IMG/VR virus record: IMGVR_UViG_3300020122_000568
Location: 1-63,546 of that record
Strand: one strand, 5' to 3'
DNA length: 63,546 nucleotides
Source of the DNA: a virus
The notes beneath the pieces were generated by a model that saw nothing but the letters and a program-made list of their open reading frames with translations, was not told the origin of the DNA and made no database searches. The position numbers were made by a program, and so were the translations under genes. This document shows, in pieces, positions 50,400-59,619 of the stretch; the first letter of the stretch is position 1, and every line of letters begins with the position of its first letter.

Positions 50400-51038
50400 C
50401 TATTTCGTCCTCTTCACAGTCGCCGTAAACATTCCGTACATTCCCGGCTTCTTCGGCGACGATGGGCGCCAATCGCCGACGCCGGCCTTTCCCGCCCCGT
50501 ACCACAGCGTCTCAATGCGATCCTCTCCACTGAGCAGATCCTCATTGTCGGTCTCGAACATGGTCGTCGCCGACCAGTGATCAAACCGCGGACGTACGCG
50601 CGTATGAGACTTCCCATTGATGTTGCACGGCTTGACGAACAATGCGAATCCCAGCGCGCGCACTGCTTGGCAATGCTCCGCGAAGCCGCCGTCGATACGC
50701 TCGACGTCGGCGCGCGGAATGGTCTTGCCGTTCACGAACAGAGGTACGTAGAAGTCACTGAAGAACATCGACTGCGAAGCGGACTTCAATGTCTTCTTGT
50801 TTCCGATGCTCACGCCGCTGCCCGCCTTCAGCAGAGCAGCCAGAAAATTTTCTGCTGGGATGCAGACACACTCGTCGTTGACGTAGAGATACGACTTCCA
50901 CGTGTCAGCCGGGTGCCGGTCATCGCCGGCCTTTCCTCCCTTGCGTCCACGAGCTGCTATTGCGTCGCGCGCCTCGAGATTGTTGTGGTGCATGAGCAAT
51001 GGCGTCGTGCCTTCGATCGTGACTTCGAATCGCTCCAT
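50400..51038 (-). CDS. Conserved phage protein with GTTPLLMH motif
   Basis: 212 residues. The N-terminus FEVTIEGTTPLLMHH and the CIPAENFLAALLKAGSG segment match a pattern I recall in uncharacterised proteins beside recombination genes of many tailed phages. The alternating strand/helix layout is compatible with a ferredoxin-like RAMP fold, but that is a guess. It is bracketed by the two pentanucleotide arrays. Confidence 0.65.
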   Translation of the reverse strand: MERFEVTIEGTTPLLMHHNNLEARDAIAARGRKGGKAGDDRHPADTWKSYLYVNDECVCIPAENFLAALLKAGSGVSIGNKKTLKSASQSMFFSDFYVPLFVNGKTIPRADVERIDGGFAEHCQAVRALGFALFVKPCNINGKSHTRVRPRFDHWSATTMFETDNEDLLSGEDRIETLWYGAGKAGVGDWRPSSPKKPGMYGMFTATVKRTK

Positions 51039-51063
51039 CGTTTGCTTACCTCTCGCGATGTGC

Positions 51064-51105
51064 CTCTCTCGGCTCTCTCGGAGTATTCCGAACTGGCCGA
51101 ACTGA
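51064..51105. repeat. Two 9-bp tandem duplications upstream of the 51038 start
   Basis: CTCTCTCGG twice (51064-51072, 51073-51081) and CCGAACTGG/CCGAACTGA (51088-51096, 51097-51105). They lie in the 122-bp leader between array two and the gene, so they may be operator sites. Confidence 0.5.
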
Positions 51106-51160
51106 ACACCATCGCGCGTCGGAATGGGTTCCGGCGCGCTGTGCTGTCATGCTCCATTGG

Positions 51161-51230
51161 AGCCCTCGCCATGCCGCACCCCGCCCGGCCTTACCGCACC
51201 TCGCCTGGCCGCGCCCAGCCGAGCCCAGCC
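51161..51230. repeat. Pentanucleotide array, 14 units of NNNCC
   Basis: A second array of the same type: fourteen in-phase pentamers ending in CC. It begins five bases beyond the stop of the 51235 lipoprotein gene, the same relation that array one has to its gene. The sequence differs from array one except for the GG doublet period. Confidence 0.85.
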
Positions 51231-51234
51231 GCAT

Positions 51235-51489
51235 TCACCTACAAATCGACGCCCCCGCACAAGTCCACTCGTCGCCGCCATCGCTGCGCACGCACCCGAG
51301 CGACGTCAACTTGTCGTCAACCGCTTGGTCGATCGCAGCCTGCACCGCCGCCGACTGAAGCTTGCACTTGTCGACGAGATCCTGCTCCAGCGTCGCGAGC
51401 TTCGCGTCCACGATTCGCTCGCACTGCTGCTGCAGATCGGGCGGCACGCACCCGCACGCCAGCACCGCGCACAAGGTCAGCACGCGCAT
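51235..51489 (-). CDS. Small lipoprotein
   Basis: 84 residues: signal MRVLTLCAVLACGC with Cys12 or Cys14 (+2 Val if Cys14), then an amphipathic helix (CERIVDAKLATLEQDLVDKC) and a CxxxxxxxxxxC end. Resembles small outer-membrane lipoproteins. It lies in the early leftward operon, so expression may precede lysis. Confidence 0.65.
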   Translation of the reverse strand: MRVLTLCAVLACGCVPPDLQQQCERIVDAKLATLEQDLVDKCKLQSAAVQAAIDQAVDDKLTSLGCVRSDGGDEWTCAGASICR

Positions 51490-51668
51490 CGGCGATACCC
51501 CGCGACCTGCACGAGCGGTATCGTCGCCTCGCACGGGTCAGCCTCCACGCCGCGCGCATCCAGTCGTTCGGCCCAGCGGTGAGCCTGCGATCGCGACATC
51601 AGCTTCGACCGCGCGACGGTGCCGTCGGGAAAGCGCACGAGGATGTACCAGCGGTCGTCGGCGCTCAC
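51477..51668 (-). CDS. Short hypothetical protein
   Basis: 63 residues overlapping the lipoprotein start by 13 bases. Compact alpha/beta (WYILVRFPDGTVARSKLMSR, AHRWAERLDARGVEAD), ending CAC. Widespread style of phage small protein; function unknown. Confidence 0.55.
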   Translation of the reverse strand: MSADDRWYILVRFPDGTVARSKLMSRSQAHRWAERLDARGVEADPCEATIPLVQVAGYRRCAC

Positions 51669-51859
51669 GTTGCGCCGCCGTCCTTGGTGGTGTTGCAGAT
51701 GATCTCGACGATGATCGCGGCATCGGCGAGTGCATGAACAATTGCCGCTCGGCGCGTATCACAGGTCGCGGTGGCCTTGCTGTCGCCGCATCTCGCGACG
51801 GCGCGCCAGCGGTCACCCTGTGGCTCGACAGCGAGTGTGATAGCGAATTCGTGTCTCAC
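51665..51859 (-). CDS. Short hypothetical protein
   Basis: 64 residues from a GTG overlapping the upstream TGA. Strand-rich start (EFAITLAVEPQGDRWRAVAR) and helical end. ATGA-coupled downstream. No family recognised. Confidence 0.5.
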   Translation of the reverse strand: MRHEFAITLAVEPQGDRWRAVARCGDSKATATCDTRRAAIVHALADAAIIVEIICNTTKDGGAT

Positions 51860-52323
51860 GTGCCGTCCTTCGCTTCGAGCGCGGCGAGTGCGCGACCAAG
51901 TGGGCACGATTCGATGTGCTCTCCTTCGGGACGGCATCGCTCGCAGTCCGACGAGCAGACGATCGCGAACTCGTCGATGAATTGTCGCATCACCTCGCGA
52001 AGTGCCACTGCTTCGGCATGAGCCTCTTGCATCCGGTGCAACTCCGTTTGTAGTTCCGCCGCCTCGGCCTGGGCCGCGTCAAGATGCTCGCGCGTTTTCA
52101 AATAACGCTGTAGGTGACTATCTCGCTCGGCCCGGGCCGCGTCACGCTCGGCAATCACTTCAGCTTGGGCTTTCTTATCCTCATGCTTCCATGCTTCGTG
52201 TTGCTTACGCATTTCCATCAGCTCGGTCTTCGTGCGCTCGTGGTCGCCGCGCTCGGCACTGATAAGCGCGTTGAGGCAGAAGGTACACATGCCACAGCCG
52301 GGCTCAGTCGTCTCCACGCACAC
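51856..52323 (-). CDS. Coiled-coil protein with zinc motifs at both ends
   Basis: 155 residues. N-terminal CGMCTFC, a long coiled coil (about 28-115), and a C-terminal CSSDCERC...CPLGRAL knuckle. It overlaps the upstream gene by 20 bases. Possible regulatory or replication scaffold. No family recognised. Confidence 0.6.
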   Translation of the reverse strand: MCVETTEPGCGMCTFCLNALISAERGDHERTKTELMEMRKQHEAWKHEDKKAQAEVIAERDAARAERDSHLQRYLKTREHLDAAQAEAAELQTELHRMQEAHAEAVALREVMRQFIDEFAIVCSSDCERCRPEGEHIESCPLGRALAALEAKDGT

Positions 52324-52696
52324 GATGGCGCCGACCTTTGAGCAAGGCTTCGTCGCGTTCGGCGGTCAGTTGCGCGATGCGCGCGACATAATCAGCGAGC
52401 AGTGCAGATTCGTCGGTCATGCGTCGGTCCCCCGGTCCGTCAGGATCGTTGTGTTCCGGGTCGATGGTTCCGCAGTAGGCGCACCAGACGCGCGAGCATT
52501 CGTGACCGGGGCAGCGCTCGATCACGGCCAGCCAGCCGACGGCTTCCATGTCGGTAATGGCTCCGGTGGAGCGAAGGGCCTCGATCGCGCCCTTCATTCG
52601 CTCCATGGCCAAATCGCTGGCGTCGTCGCGAAGAGCCATGCGCTGGGCCTTCAAATAGTCGGCGGCCGAAATCCTCTTGCGGTCGTCGTCGGTCAT
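52304..52696 (-). CDS. Helical hypothetical protein with Cys cluster
   Basis: 130 residues. Helices SAADYLKAQRMAL, MERMKGAIEALRS, then CPGHECSRVWCAYCG, a likely zinc site, then a coiled coil. Start ATG 52696. No family recognised. Confidence 0.55.
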   Translation of the reverse strand: MTDDDRKRISAADYLKAQRMALRDDASDLAMERMKGAIEALRSTGAITDMEAVGWLAVIERCPGHECSRVWCAYCGTIDPEHNDPDGPGDRRMTDESALLADYVARIAQLTAERDEALLKGRRHRVRGDD

Positions 52697-52724
52697 TATC
52701 GGCTCCACGTGGGAATGGTAGTTC

Positions 52725-53237
52725 TCACGTTTTCAGATTGAGTAGACGCTTGACGGTCTCCGCCGTCGCCTCGGTCACCTTGCCGTTGATCTGCGCCCTG
52801 ACCTCTCTCGCGGCCTTGTCTACCGCCGATCGGATTTCCTTGGCGGCGACGTCCTCGACGGCGCGCGAGATCGCCCATTCGGCGCGCGTCCGACGATCAT
52901 TGTCGTAGTAGTCGGGCGCCTTCACGCGCCCCTCGCGGTCGACCTTTTCGTCGAGCCACGCCTGCACCTGCCTGGCGATGCGCGCGCGGAACGTGATGGG
53001 CTCGCCGACTGGTTCGCCAACTTCGTTCGTCGGCTGGATCGGCTTCGCCAGGTGGTCGTCGACGATGCGCTCGACCTCGGCGTCGATCTTCTCCGCGACC
53101 TTCTCTGCGGCGAGATCCCCGATGTGCGAGCGCATGCCGATCTCGTGATCCCCGCCGTGCAGGATGTTGTTGGAGATGTCCTCGACGACCTTGTTGGTCA
53201 ACTCCTCGATGCCGGGCAATTCGATCTCGTATTTCAT
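52725..53237 (-). CDS. Helical protein from an internal start
   Basis: 170 residues from ATG 53237 with AAGGAG eight bases upstream. Mostly charged helices (EELTNKVVEDISNNIL, ARIARQVQAWLDEKVD, RAVEDVAAKEIRSAVDKAAR). It looks like an independent gene despite being in frame with the upstream part. No family recognised. Confidence 0.55.
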   Translation of the reverse strand: MKYEIELPGIEELTNKVVEDISNNILHGGDHEIGMRSHIGDLAAEKVAEKIDAEVERIVDDHLAKPIQPTNEVGEPVGEPITFRARIARQVQAWLDEKVDREGRVKAPDYYDNDRRTRAEWAISRAVEDVAAKEIRSAVDKAAREVRAQINGKVTEATAETVKRLLNLKT

Positions 53238-53965
53238 TGGTCGCTCCTTCGAATGTGAATCGTCATTCCCGCGACCGCCGCGCGTCGACTCGCACGACAT
53301 ATACGTCGGCCCGTCTCGCCACACGCGCCCATCGATCGTCTCTACTGTCCAGAGTGCGCGACGACCATGTCGTTGGCGCTGATGCAAGCGGCGCCGGCTC
53401 ATTTCGCGCCCCGCCGCGCGTCGACAAAGCCAGCACAGTGCCCGATGCTTTGGTGGCATCGACTCGAGATCATGCGCGTCGTACGGCATGCCGCAGCGTC
53501 CGCATAGCGCATTCGCTACGGGCTGCGCATGATCTCGCCGCTCGTCGAGCGCGGCCTTGCCGTCGGCGTCGGTGAGGATGGCGTCGATCTCGTTCTGCTC
53601 TTGCAGAGTCGAACCCCGAGGCATGCCATGCCCCCGCACCATGCGAAGCGCCGCGAGTGCGCGACCGAGCAGGGCCCGCAGGTTGTTGCGCGCGGCGATG
53701 CCCATCTCGTCGACGCGTTTGAGAGCAGCGATCTCCTCGTCGCGCTGGCGCAACTCGGCGCGCACATGATCGACTTCGCCGAGTAGCCAATCGATGTCTT
53801 GCTCGGCCGTTGTCGAGATGACATCGCCGGTAATGACGCCACCGACCGTCACGACCTCTCCAGCCCTCAATCGGCGGTTCAACTCGGCCGTCTTCTCCGC
53901 TTGCCGCTTGCGATCGACTTGCCGTTGACGAATATCAGCGACGGGATCGCAGACCTTGGGACCGC

Positions 53966-53969
<4 letters not shown>
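52725..53969 (-). CDS. Fused open frame: HTH/coiled-coil front plus helical back
   Basis: 414 residues from ATG 53969, which overlaps the upstream stop by ATGA. The front (1-244) has coiled coil and CGRCGMPY...CWLCRR zinc motif. The back (245-414) starts at an internal ATG with its own AAGGAG site. No stop separates them. Either one long protein or two genes whose stop was lost; both starts may be used. Confidence 0.5.
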
Positions 53970-54822
<853 letters not shown>

Positions 54823-54826
<4 letters not shown>

Positions 54827-54951
54827 CGCATCACCGGCGCCTTTCGCACCGCCATCACGAACGGGCAGCGGCCGCAGTAGAAGTGCAGCGAGTACAGCGC
54901 CTCGACGACGTCACACCAGTCGTGGCCGAGGAGCATGCAGAGGAGTTTCAC
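54823..54951 (-). CDS. 42-residue zinc-finger peptide
   Basis: GTG 54951 overlaps the upstream TGA. It encodes LLGHDWC...FYCGRCPF, a Cys/His zinc site. Similar mini-proteins are common in phages. ATGA-coupled to the Gp37/Gp68 gene. Confidence 0.55.
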
Positions 54952-55226
54952 CGCAGCCCTCCCGTCGCCTCGTACGGCTTCTTCACGACGCCATGCCCGA
55001 GGCAACACTCGCAGCGCACGACGTGATACGACGGCACGCGGTCGCGCACGCGCAACTCCTCGTGCGACCCGCGCCCAACGCAGCGGCCGCAGACTTCGGT
55101 GTCGCCGCGCTTCAACTGGTCGTCGACGCGTCCCCAATGGCGCGAGATGGCGATGACGGTGACGACGCCAGCAACGAGTACGATGCTGAGGTACACGGTC
55201 AACATGAACTCGACGAGTGACATCAC
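54948..55226 (-). CDS. Membrane-anchored zinc-ribbon protein
   Basis: 92 residues. N-terminal membrane segment (about 5-27) and a DnaJ-like ribbon CGRCVGRG...CECCLGHG. Probably anchored with the ribbon in the cytoplasm. Function unknown. Confidence 0.6.
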   Translation of the reverse strand: MMSLVEFMLTVYLSIVLVAGVVTVIAISRHWGRVDDQLKRGDTEVCGRCVGRGSHEELRVRDRVPSYHVVRCECCLGHGVVKKPYEATGGLR

Positions 55227-55477
55227 TGCACCGTCCCGCGCTCGACGACGACGAACTTGACCATGTCCAGCGCGCGATTGACGTCAGCGATCGTGGCCTC
55301 CGACGGGTCCGGCAACTGACTCCAGAACGTCACGATGCCGAGCAGACGGAATAGATTCTCTCCGATGCCGTCGGACAACGAGGAATCGCCGGACTTCGAC
55401 AGCGCGTTGAGCGCAAGCAGAAGCTCGTCGCGCTTCCGGTCGAGACGCGCACGCAGGCGCATCGCCGCGGCGCTCAT
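55223..55477 (-). CDS. Helical hypothetical protein
   Basis: 84 residues from ATG 55477, ATGA-coupled. Coiled start (RLRARLDRKRDELLLALNAL) and helical body. No family recognised. Confidence 0.55.
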   Translation of the reverse strand: MSAAAMRLRARLDRKRDELLLALNALSKSGDSSLSDGIGENLFRLLGIVTFWSQLPDPSEATIADVNRALDMVKFVVVERGTVQ

Positions 55478-55803
55478 GGCTGCGCCTCGACGGCTCGCGC
55501 CGTGATCCAACTCTGACCCCTCCAGCGGGCGGTGCCGACGATTCCGAGCTTGCGCAGCTTGCCCAGCGCCCGCGTTACGTGCTCGCGACTGCAGCAGCAG
55601 AGTGCGGCGAGCTCGACGTGCGTCGCCTGGAACTTGGTTGCGCCGCGGTCGTGCAAGAGAATGCGCACCGCCACCTTCAAGCGCGCCTCAGCGGTGTAGC
55701 AGCTCAAGATCTGGATCCACTGCATCAGCGTCACGTGGAACTTCTCGACGATGACGGCCATCTCCCCGGGCGTGATCGGCACGGTCCGGTCGGCGCGAGT
55801 CAC
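55474..55803 (-). CDS. Crp-type winged-helix regulator
   Basis: 109 residues. THVELAALCCCSREHVTRALGKLRKLGIV (about 62-90) is a Crp/FNR-style HTH with the recognition helix. There is no cAMP-binding domain. Likely autoregulates or tunes early genes. Confidence 0.7.
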   Translation of the reverse strand: MTRADRTVPITPGEMAVIVEKFHVTLMQWIQILSCYTAEARLKVAVRILLHDRGATKFQATHVELAALCCCSREHVTRALGKLRKLGIVGTARWRGQSWITARAVEAQP

Positions 55804-56129
55804 GGCTGCTCCTTGGTCTCGGCGATGTCGAGCAGGTCGGTGTCACGCGTCGAGACCGGAGCGACGACGATGCGCTTGCGGGCGATCTCGTCGGCGACGA
55901 TCTCGATTGCCGTCTGCCTTGGCTCTCCGCATCCGCCGGCGTGAACTGGGCGCTCGTCGGGATGGCGCACAACACCGCCCTGCACTGCGATCGTGCGCGG
56001 ACGATCGGGATTCATCGACGGATGCTCCGCGATCAACTGCATGAATCGCTCATGCAATCGCTTCTTCGGGGTCTTGTTCCGCTTCAGGTCCTCGGCCCAA
56101 TGAGATAGCGTCATCCGGTTCAACATCAA
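55800..56129 (-). CDS. Hypothetical basic protein
   Basis: 109 residues. N-terminus LSHWAEDLKRNKTPKKRLHE could be an HTH; the rest is polar. ATGA-coupled both sides. No family recognised. Confidence 0.5.
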   Translation of the reverse strand: MMLNRMTLSHWAEDLKRNKTPKKRLHERFMQLIAEHPSMNPDRPRTIAVQGGVVRHPDERPVHAGGCGEPRQTAIEIVADEIARKRIVVAPVSTRDTDLLDIAETKEQP

Positions 56130-56338
56130 CGCACCTCCCCTGCGGCGCTCTCACGCCGCTGCAACTCCCGTATCCAGGTCATCACCTTCGCGAATGCGAT
56201 CGCATGGCCTTCAGCCACCGACGTGCTCGCTCGGGCTGCCTCGGTAGCGGCCTGCAAACAGCGTCCGTGCAACTCCTCGAGCAGCCCGCGCTCGTAGTCG
56301 ACGCGTTCATCGCCCTTGCGCTTGATCACCGCTGCCAT
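56126..56338 (-). CDS. Short helical protein
   Basis: 70 residues from ATG 56338; a single long helix with C-terminal ELQRRESAAG. Overlaps dnaB by 13 bases. No family recognised. Confidence 0.5.
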   Translation of the reverse strand: MAAVIKRKGDERVDYERGLLEELHGRCLQAATEAARASTSVAEGHAIAFAKVMTWIRELQRRESAAGEVR

Positions 56339-57690
56339 GACTGCTCCTGTTCCGTAGCGCTGAGGTCGACGAAGCGCCCAAATCGCGGTTGCCACCCGAG
56401 GCGCGTGGTCCCGATGGGTCCGTTTCGCTGCTTGGCGATGATGACTTCGCAGATGCCCTTGTCCTGCGTCTTCGGTTCGTAAACTTCGTCGCGGTACAAG
56501 AACGCGATGACATCGGCGTCCTGCTCGATTTGTCCGCTGTCACGCAGGTCGCTCAAGATGGGACGCTTGTTCGATCTCTCCTCGCACTTACGGTTCAACT
56601 GCGCCAACGCGACGACGGCTCCGTTGATCTCCTTCGCGAGCGCCTTGAGCCCGCGCGACACGGCGGCGATCTCCCGCTCGCGGTCAAGCTCGCCTCGGCG
56701 CGACTGCGCACTGACGAGCTGCAGGTAATCGACGATCACGACGCACGGACTCCCGGACGCTCCTTCGGTCAAGCGCCACCGACGAGCGCGCGAGCGGATG
56801 CCGATGATGTCAAGCGTTCCCTCGTCGTCGACCCACAGTGGGCGGCGCGCGAGAACATCGCCGGTGCGGCTGATCGCCTTCCAGTCGTCTCCGGTCAGGT
56901 GTCCAGAGCGCATGCTCTGCGCGTCGACGCGCCCCTCGCACGCGAGCATCCTCTCGACGAGAGACAGATTCGACATCTCCAGGCTGAATACGAGCCCCGG
57001 AAAGCCGCGCGCGGACTGCGCCACCGCCATATTGCCGGCGAAGGCGCTCTTGCCCATCGACGGCCTCGCCGCGATGATCCAAAGCTCTCCGGGGTGCAGC
57101 CCTGTCGTCGTGCGGTCGAGTTCGGAGAACGCCGTCGTGATTCCCAGCGCCGCGGGGTTGTGGCGGTTCTCGTATCGGCGCTCGATATCGCGAATGGACT
57201 CATTCAGCAGCGGATTGACATGCCGGGCCTGTTGCTTCACGACGTCGCCGCGCTGAAGGTCGAGTAGTGCCGCGTCCACCTGCGAGAAGAATTCGTCGTC
57301 GCCGGTGTCAGCGTCGTACGCGAGAACGCGCAACTCGTCCGTCAACTCGGCGTATCGGCGCCGGCGCGCCTTCGAGCGGACGATTCGCGCGTGGTAGGCG
57401 TGATTCTCGACGGTGACGACCTTGCACATCAGGTCGGTCAGGTATTCATCGCCGCCGGCGGCATTCAGGCGGTCGAAGGTTCCATCGCCTCGCATCCGAT
57501 TCGCGACGCTGACGGCGTCGATCGGCTGTGAGTCGCTATCGAGCGCCACGATCGCCTCGAAGATTACGCGCAGCGCCGGGTGGCAAAACTCCGGCGGCGT
57601 CACCTCAGCGATCACCTCGGGCAGAATGCGCGGGTGAACCAAGATGCCACCGACGAGTTGAGCCTCGGACTCAATAGCACTCGGCGTCAT
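56326..57690 (-). CDS. dnaB: Replicative DNA helicase (DnaB type)
   Basis: 454 residues. N-terminal domain (IESEAQLVGGILVHP) and RecA-like domain: Walker A ARPSMGKS (208-215), VFSLEMS, Walker B VVIVDYLQLV (about 310-319), LNRKCEERSNKRPILSDLRD and the C-terminal KQRNGPIGTTRLGW. It unwinds the replication fork. ATGA overlap with the initiator-like gene upstream. Confidence 0.95.
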   Translation of the reverse strand: MTPSAIESEAQLVGGILVHPRILPEVIAEVTPPEFCHPALRVIFEAIVALDSDSQPIDAVSVANRMRGDGTFDRLNAAGGDEYLTDLMCKVVTVENHAYHARIVRSKARRRRYAELTDELRVLAYDADTGDDEFFSQVDAALLDLQRGDVVKQQARHVNPLLNESIRDIERRYENRHNPAALGITTAFSELDRTTTGLHPGELWIIAARPSMGKSAFAGNMAVAQSARGFPGLVFSLEMSNLSLVERMLACEGRVDAQSMRSGHLTGDDWKAISRTGDVLARRPLWVDDEGTLDIIGIRSRARRWRLTEGASGSPCVVIVDYLQLVSAQSRRGELDREREIAAVSRGLKALAKEINGAVVALAQLNRKCEERSNKRPILSDLRDSGQIEQDADVIAFLYRDEVYEPKTQDKGICEVIIAKQRNGPIGTTRLGWQPRFGRFVDLSATEQEQSWQR

Positions 57691-58727
57691 GTTCTCGCGG
57701 CCCCCGCTTCACGCAAGCGGCCATGGCTTGCGAGGATCGTCTTGACCTCTGCGATCTCCTCCGCCGACGGTGGCGGCATCGCCGGTGCGTGTTCGAACGG
57801 CTTCGAGTAGGGCCTCTCGTCGGGGACGGGAGCCCGATAGCGATCGTCGCGAGACGGCGGTTTGCGCCTCGGATCGCGCGTCCCGTTCAAGACCTCCTGC
57901 ACCGCCCCCCAATGCCGCGGCTCCTCGAGTTTGTACGGCACCAGCGACGGCTTGATGCTGAGGCCACCGACGTATGCGACGAACGCGTCGATCACCCGCG
58001 GAGCCAACTCTGACGCGCTCTCGCCGCGTGACCTTGCCAGGTCTTCGATGAGCCGCGCCGCCACGTCGAGATTCGGCGCAAGAATCCCGGTTTTCTGCAG
58101 CCACAACTGGCGCAGGGACTCCAGGTTGATCTTGTCCGTCGAGTCTGGCTGATGAGGTGCCGGCTGGGATGCGGGCTCCTGCTCCATTACGCGCGCGCGC
58201 GCGGTGTGTATATTCTTCTCTTGATCTTGATCTTCTACTTCTGCGGGCCGGTCGCCGGAGGCTTGCCGGATGTCTGCCGGCAAAGATCCCGCACCGACGG
58301 GAAACGACGCCTGACAGGTGGAAATTGGGGCGCTGGCGATTTTTGGGGGTGCCGGCGCTCCTGATGGGGGCTCGCGGTCCTTTCGGAGGCCCGGTTGGCA
58401 GCGGCTGAAGCCATCGGCGGCGATCCAGCGCACGCCGTCTCGTTCGTAATACTGGATCAGGTCGAGCTCAGCCATCGCGATCAGGTATTGCTCGATCTGC
58501 TCGGCGGTGACTCGGCGGATGAGCGGCATGACCATGCCCTTGACGAGCAGCGGATCGCCGAACATGCGGCCCTCGACGTCCAGGTGGGGGATGAGCCATG
58601 CGTGAAGCGCGAGCACGTATCCGCCGTGCTCTGGTCCCATACGTTCCACTACGAGTTCGATCAGTCTCGGGAGGACGTGATTGACGCTGATCTTGCGGAG
58701 GAGCATCCGTCCCTGTGCCATCGTCAT
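57687..58727 (-). CDS. Replication initiator/helicase-loader-like protein
   Basis: 346 residues. N-terminal winged-helix part (LLVKGMVMPLIRRVTAEQIEQYLIAMAELDLIQ), a disordered Pro/Gln-rich linker (about 115-190) and a C-terminal helical domain (LRQLWLQKTGILAPNLD). This is the layout of phage DnaD/O-like proteins and it lies next to dnaB. A replication origin may lie in the linker-coding sequence, as in lambda O. Confidence 0.7.
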   Translation of the reverse strand: MTMAQGRMLLRKISVNHVLPRLIELVVERMGPEHGGYVLALHAWLIPHLDVEGRMFGDPLLVKGMVMPLIRRVTAEQIEQYLIAMAELDLIQYYERDGVRWIAADGFSRCQPGLRKDREPPSGAPAPPKIASAPISTCQASFPVGAGSLPADIRQASGDRPAEVEDQDQEKNIHTARARVMEQEPASQPAPHQPDSTDKINLESLRQLWLQKTGILAPNLDVAARLIEDLARSRGESASELAPRVIDAFVAYVGGLSIKPSLVPYKLEEPRHWGAVQEVLNGTRDPRRKPPSRDDRYRAPVPDERPYSKPFEHAPAMPPPSAEEIAEVKTILASHGRLREAGAART

Positions 58728-59113
58728 GCCTCCAACGGGGTGATGAGCAATTCGATGCGGGGTCGCTTGGGGTCGGCGTCGAGCTTGCTGCCGTCCCAGC
58801 ACGTGATGAACTTGTCGTCCTCGACGACGCCGGCTTCTTGCAGCATGTCGGCGAGCGCGGCGAAGAAGTTATTCAAGTCTCCCGTGCGGCGTGCGCGATA
58901 GAACGTCGCTACGATCGCGCACGGCCGGCGCAGTGGCTCATGGCAGATCGGAAACCACTGCACGCGCGCCTGCGGAATCGCCGCCTTCAGCCATCGCGCG
59001 TACGGCTTGCTCGGAAGCGGCAGCCAGCGCCCCTTCACCTTGACGAGGCGCTGGCTGTTCTTCTTCGTCCTCGGCGCGCCGAAGATCGTCATATGGAAGC
59101 GCGTCGCCTCCAT
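58724..59113 (-). CDS. rusA: RusA-family Holliday junction resolvase
   Basis: 129 residues. PRTKKNSQRLV at the N-terminus, then RRTGDLNNFFAALADML with Asp79 and Asp89, and EAGVVEDDKFI with Asp99/Asp100: the Asp set of RusA. It resolves four-way junctions from recombination or replication. Confidence 0.9.
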   Translation of the reverse strand: MEATRFHMTIFGAPRTKKNSQRLVKVKGRWLPLPSKPYARWLKAAIPQARVQWFPICHEPLRRPCAIVATFYRARRTGDLNNFFAALADMLQEAGVVEDDKFITCWDGSKLDADPKRPRIELLITPLEA

Positions 59114-59529
59114 TACGCGGCCGTGGGCGCGTCCCCGCCGTCAGGCTTTCCACCCTTGGCTGTCGACTTCTTCTTGTCTTCTTTCTTGCCGCCGACGGGG
59201 AACAGCTTCACCTGCTTCTCGGAGGCGGTCATCGCGCGCGAGTCGATCTCGGTGTTCGTGTCGGTGCGGATGAGCCGCATCATCGACGTCTTGTGGTCCT
59301 CCTTCCACACGCACTCGACGGGGCGGAACTCGGACCGGCTCTTGACGACGGTGGCGAGTTGGTTGATCTCCTCGCCGATCGTCTTGAGCTCGGAGCCGAA
59401 GCGCTCGGCGTGAGCCTTCTTCTCCGACTCCACCTCGTCGTACTTCTTCACCGCGCTGGCCAGCTTGTGGGCGCGCAACTTCAGGTCCTCGTCGGAGAGC
59501 GGGCAGGACAACGAACGGATTTCGGGCAT
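59113..59529 (-). CDS. Coiled-coil protein near RusA
   Basis: 138 residues from ATG 59529 (GGGAGGGA upstream). Coiled region about 16-60 (DEDLKLRAHKLASAVKK, EVESEKKAHAERFG), basic Lys-rich end. I have seen similar genes beside RusA in other phages but cannot name a family. Confidence 0.6.
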   Translation of the reverse strand: MPEIRSLSCPLSDEDLKLRAHKLASAVKKYDEVESEKKAHAERFGSELKTIGEEINQLATVVKSRSEFRPVECVWKEDHKTSMMRLIRTDTNTEIDSRAMTASEKQVKLFPVGGKKEDKKKSTAKGGKPDGGDAPTAA

Positions 59530-59619
59530 AGCGATCCCTCCCTGTGCTCGCCGAATACACTGCGAGCGTTCGCGCACGAAGCGCGGTTCAGATGCCGATG
59601 CGCGACCGCAGCCGCGCGC

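Noticed and set aside
50400-51038. Cas-type RAMP protein
   Set aside because: The strand/helix layout is suggestive, but there is no diagnostic motif and no other CRISPR gene.
50291-51230. The pentanucleotide arrays as CRISPR or simple microsatellite
   Set aside because: No repeat-spacer structure, and only two of five positions are fixed, so it is neither CRISPR nor a slipped simple repeat.
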